Shown piece after piece: positions 62,870 through 64,000 of a stretch of 64,000 nucleotides of DNA. Below the pieces are notes generated by a model. That model was not told where the DNA came from. It did no database searches and saw nothing but the letters and a program-made list of their open reading frames with translations. The translations under genes and the position numbers were made by a program. The first letter of the stretch is position 1. Each line of letters opens with the position of its first letter. Origin of the DNA: Ancylobacter sp. TS-1 (GTDB lineage: Bacteria > Pseudomonadota > Alphaproteobacteria > Rhizobiales > Xanthobacteraceae). Where the stretch lies: NCBI RefSeq assembly GCF_009223885.1, contig NZ_CP045144.1, positions 3,584,001-3,648,000 of the forward strand, given 5' to 3'.

Positions 62870-64000
62870 ATGTTGAAGATGATGCACGACTTTCTCTCCC
62901 GCCACATTGCGACGGGCGACCTCTCCATGATCGACCCTTCGGGAAGGCTCAGCCATTACGGCGACGGGTCCGGGCCGCCGGTGACGGTTCGCCTGGGGGA
63001 CCCCGGAGTGGCCCGGGCTCTCTTGTTCAATCCCGAAATGGCTCTTGGCGATCTATACGTGAACGGGCGGGTGAAGCTTGAACAGGGCGATATATACGAT
63101 CTTCTGAGGGTGCTCTTTACGAACGTACCTTCTTCTGTCGCAACGCCTCCCGCCCGTTTTTTCAGTCGGTTATACTACTCTTTGCGACGTCTTCATCAAA
63201 AGAACAGCGAGAGCAGTTCGCGGAAAAATGTTGAAAAGCATTATGATCTGAGCGCGGGCCTGTATGATCTGTTTCTCGACGAAGATTTACAATATTCGTG
63301 CGCCTATTTCGATGCCGACACCGTCGATCTCAGCGAAGCTCAATTAGCGAAGAAGCGCCACATTGCGGCCAAGCTAGCCATCAAGCCTGATCATCGCATC
63401 CTGGACATCGGTTCGGGGTGGGGCGGGCTCGGCCTCTATCTTGCCGAAGCGACCGGCGCAGATGTTACCGGCCTGACCCTGTCGCGTGAACAGCACGCCG
63501 TTTCGAACCGGCGCGCCCAGGACGCAGGACTTGATGCGCGGGTTCGATACCTGCTCCAGGATTATCGCCAGATGAAGGGCCGGTTCGACCGGATTTCCTC
63601 GGTCGGCATGTTCGAGCATGTTGGCGTGCGGTATTACGACGAGTATTTCTCCCGTGTGCGCAATCTGCTTACGGAAGATGGCGTCGCGCTTGTTCACTCG
63701 ATCGGACGATCGGAAGGCCCTTCCTACACCAATCCGTGGATACGTCAGCACATTTTCCCCGGCGGCTATATTCCTGCATTGTCGGAGGTACTGCCATCGA
63801 TCGAGCGGCAGGGTCTGTTCGTCTGCGATGTCGAAATTTTGCGCCTGCACTATGCCGAGACGCTCAAGGCTTGGCGGGCACGTTTCGAGGCCCGCCGCGA
63901 GGAAGCCGTACATCTCTATGATGAGCGTTTTGCCCGTATGTGGGAATTCTATCTTGCTTCGTCCGAAAGCGCTTTTCGATTCCAAGGCCTGATGGTTTTC
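62870..64000 (+). CDS. cyclopropane-fatty-acid synthase family methyltransferase, partial
   Basis: Open from the ATG at 62870 to the right edge (377 codons visible). Features: RKNVEKHYDLSAGLYDLFLD, QYSCAYFD, SAM-binding ILDIGSGWGGLGLYLA, GVGMFEHVG-like SVGMFEHVGVRYY and WIRQHIFPGGYIP, all standard for Cfa synthases. These enzymes methylenate unsaturated membrane lipids. The C-terminus lies outside the window; the frame shows no stop. Confidence 0.9.
   Translation, partial: MLKMMHDFLSRHIATGDLSMIDPSGRLSHYGDGSGPPVTVRLGDPGVARALLFNPEMALGDLYVNGRVKLEQGDIYDLLRVLFTNVPSSVATPPARFFSRLYYSLRRLHQKNSESSSRKNVEKHYDLSAGLYDLFLDEDLQYSCAYFDADTVDLSEAQLAKKRHIAAKLAIKPDHRILDIGSGWGGLGLYLAEATGADVTGLTLSREQHAVSNRRAQDAGLDARVRYLLQDYRQMKGRFDRISSVGMFEHVGVRYYDEYFSRVRNLLTEDGVALVHSIGRSEGPSYTNPWIRQHIFPGGYIPALSEVLPSIERQGLFVCDVEILRLHYAETLKAWRARFEARREEAVHLYDERFARMWEFYLASSESAFRFQGLMVF

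Noticed and set aside
1..64000. CRISPR arrays, tRNA or rRNA genes
   Set aside because: No regularly spaced repeats of CRISPR type and no cloverleaf or rRNA-like segments were recognised by eye; a dedicated search was not possible.

Overview
The window is a high-GC alphaproteobacterial sequence, most likely from the Hyphomicrobiales (Rhizobiales). This rests on a Rhizobiales-type palindrome at 27776-27820, on conjugation genes typical of rhizobial integrative and conjugative elements (ICEs), and on an aio arsenite-oxidase locus. A Xanthobacteraceae-like host (for example Ancylobacter or Starkeya) is only a guess.

1-10.7 kb is an ICE or plasmid-type backbone, nearly all on the minus strand. 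Reading leftward: a small DUF2285 gene, a DUF6499/DUF2285 gene split by a +1 frameshift, an excisionase-like HTH gene, repA with iteron-like repeats inside its 3' end, parA, a small RHH gene, DUF2840, the TraF peptidase, a lytic transglycosylase, a probable oriT, relaxase, TraG coupling protein and an RHH protein. The order resembles the FseA/RdfS/RlxS excision-and-transfer control module of the Mesorhizobium symbiosis ICE. Trb (type IV secretion) genes are not visible.

10.7-23.7 kb is a cargo block between two paralogous XRE regulator genes that share a 23-bp upstream sequence. It holds a LysR regulator, a methyltransferase, a GntR-controlled polyamine-type ABC transporter joined to an AtzG/AtzE-like amidase pair, a HigBA module, and a second set (GntR, creatinase-like M24 hydrolase, maleate-isomerase-family protein, GntR). 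It looks like uptake and hydrolysis of a small amide or amino-acid derivative; the substrate is unknown.

23.7-32.7 kb is more ICE backbone: XRE, DUF736, a frameshifted membrane protein, a VapBC-type module, DUF2493, a Toprim protein, a large ParB and DUF932.

32.7-58.7 kb is an arsenic island: arsR-arsP with thioredoxin, OsmC and CDF genes; a thiolase broken by one amber codon; pstSCAB and a second pstS; an arsR-arsC fusion; phnDCEE-type transport; arsO; moaA-aioA-aioB-aioR-aioS-aioX; and the gapdh-arsJ pair. It covers arsenite sensing and oxidation, arsenate reduction, high-affinity phosphate uptake and organoarsenical or arseno-phosphoglycerate export. A sigma-54 promoter and two matching 16-bp inverted repeats precede aioBA. 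Copies of an ICE leader sequence lie at both edges of the island (32.6 and 58.8 kb), suggesting it sits inside ICE material.

58.8-64 kb carries a methyltransferase, a SulP anion transporter, a tandem universal stress protein and the start of a cyclopropane-fatty-acid-synthase-family gene that runs off the right edge.
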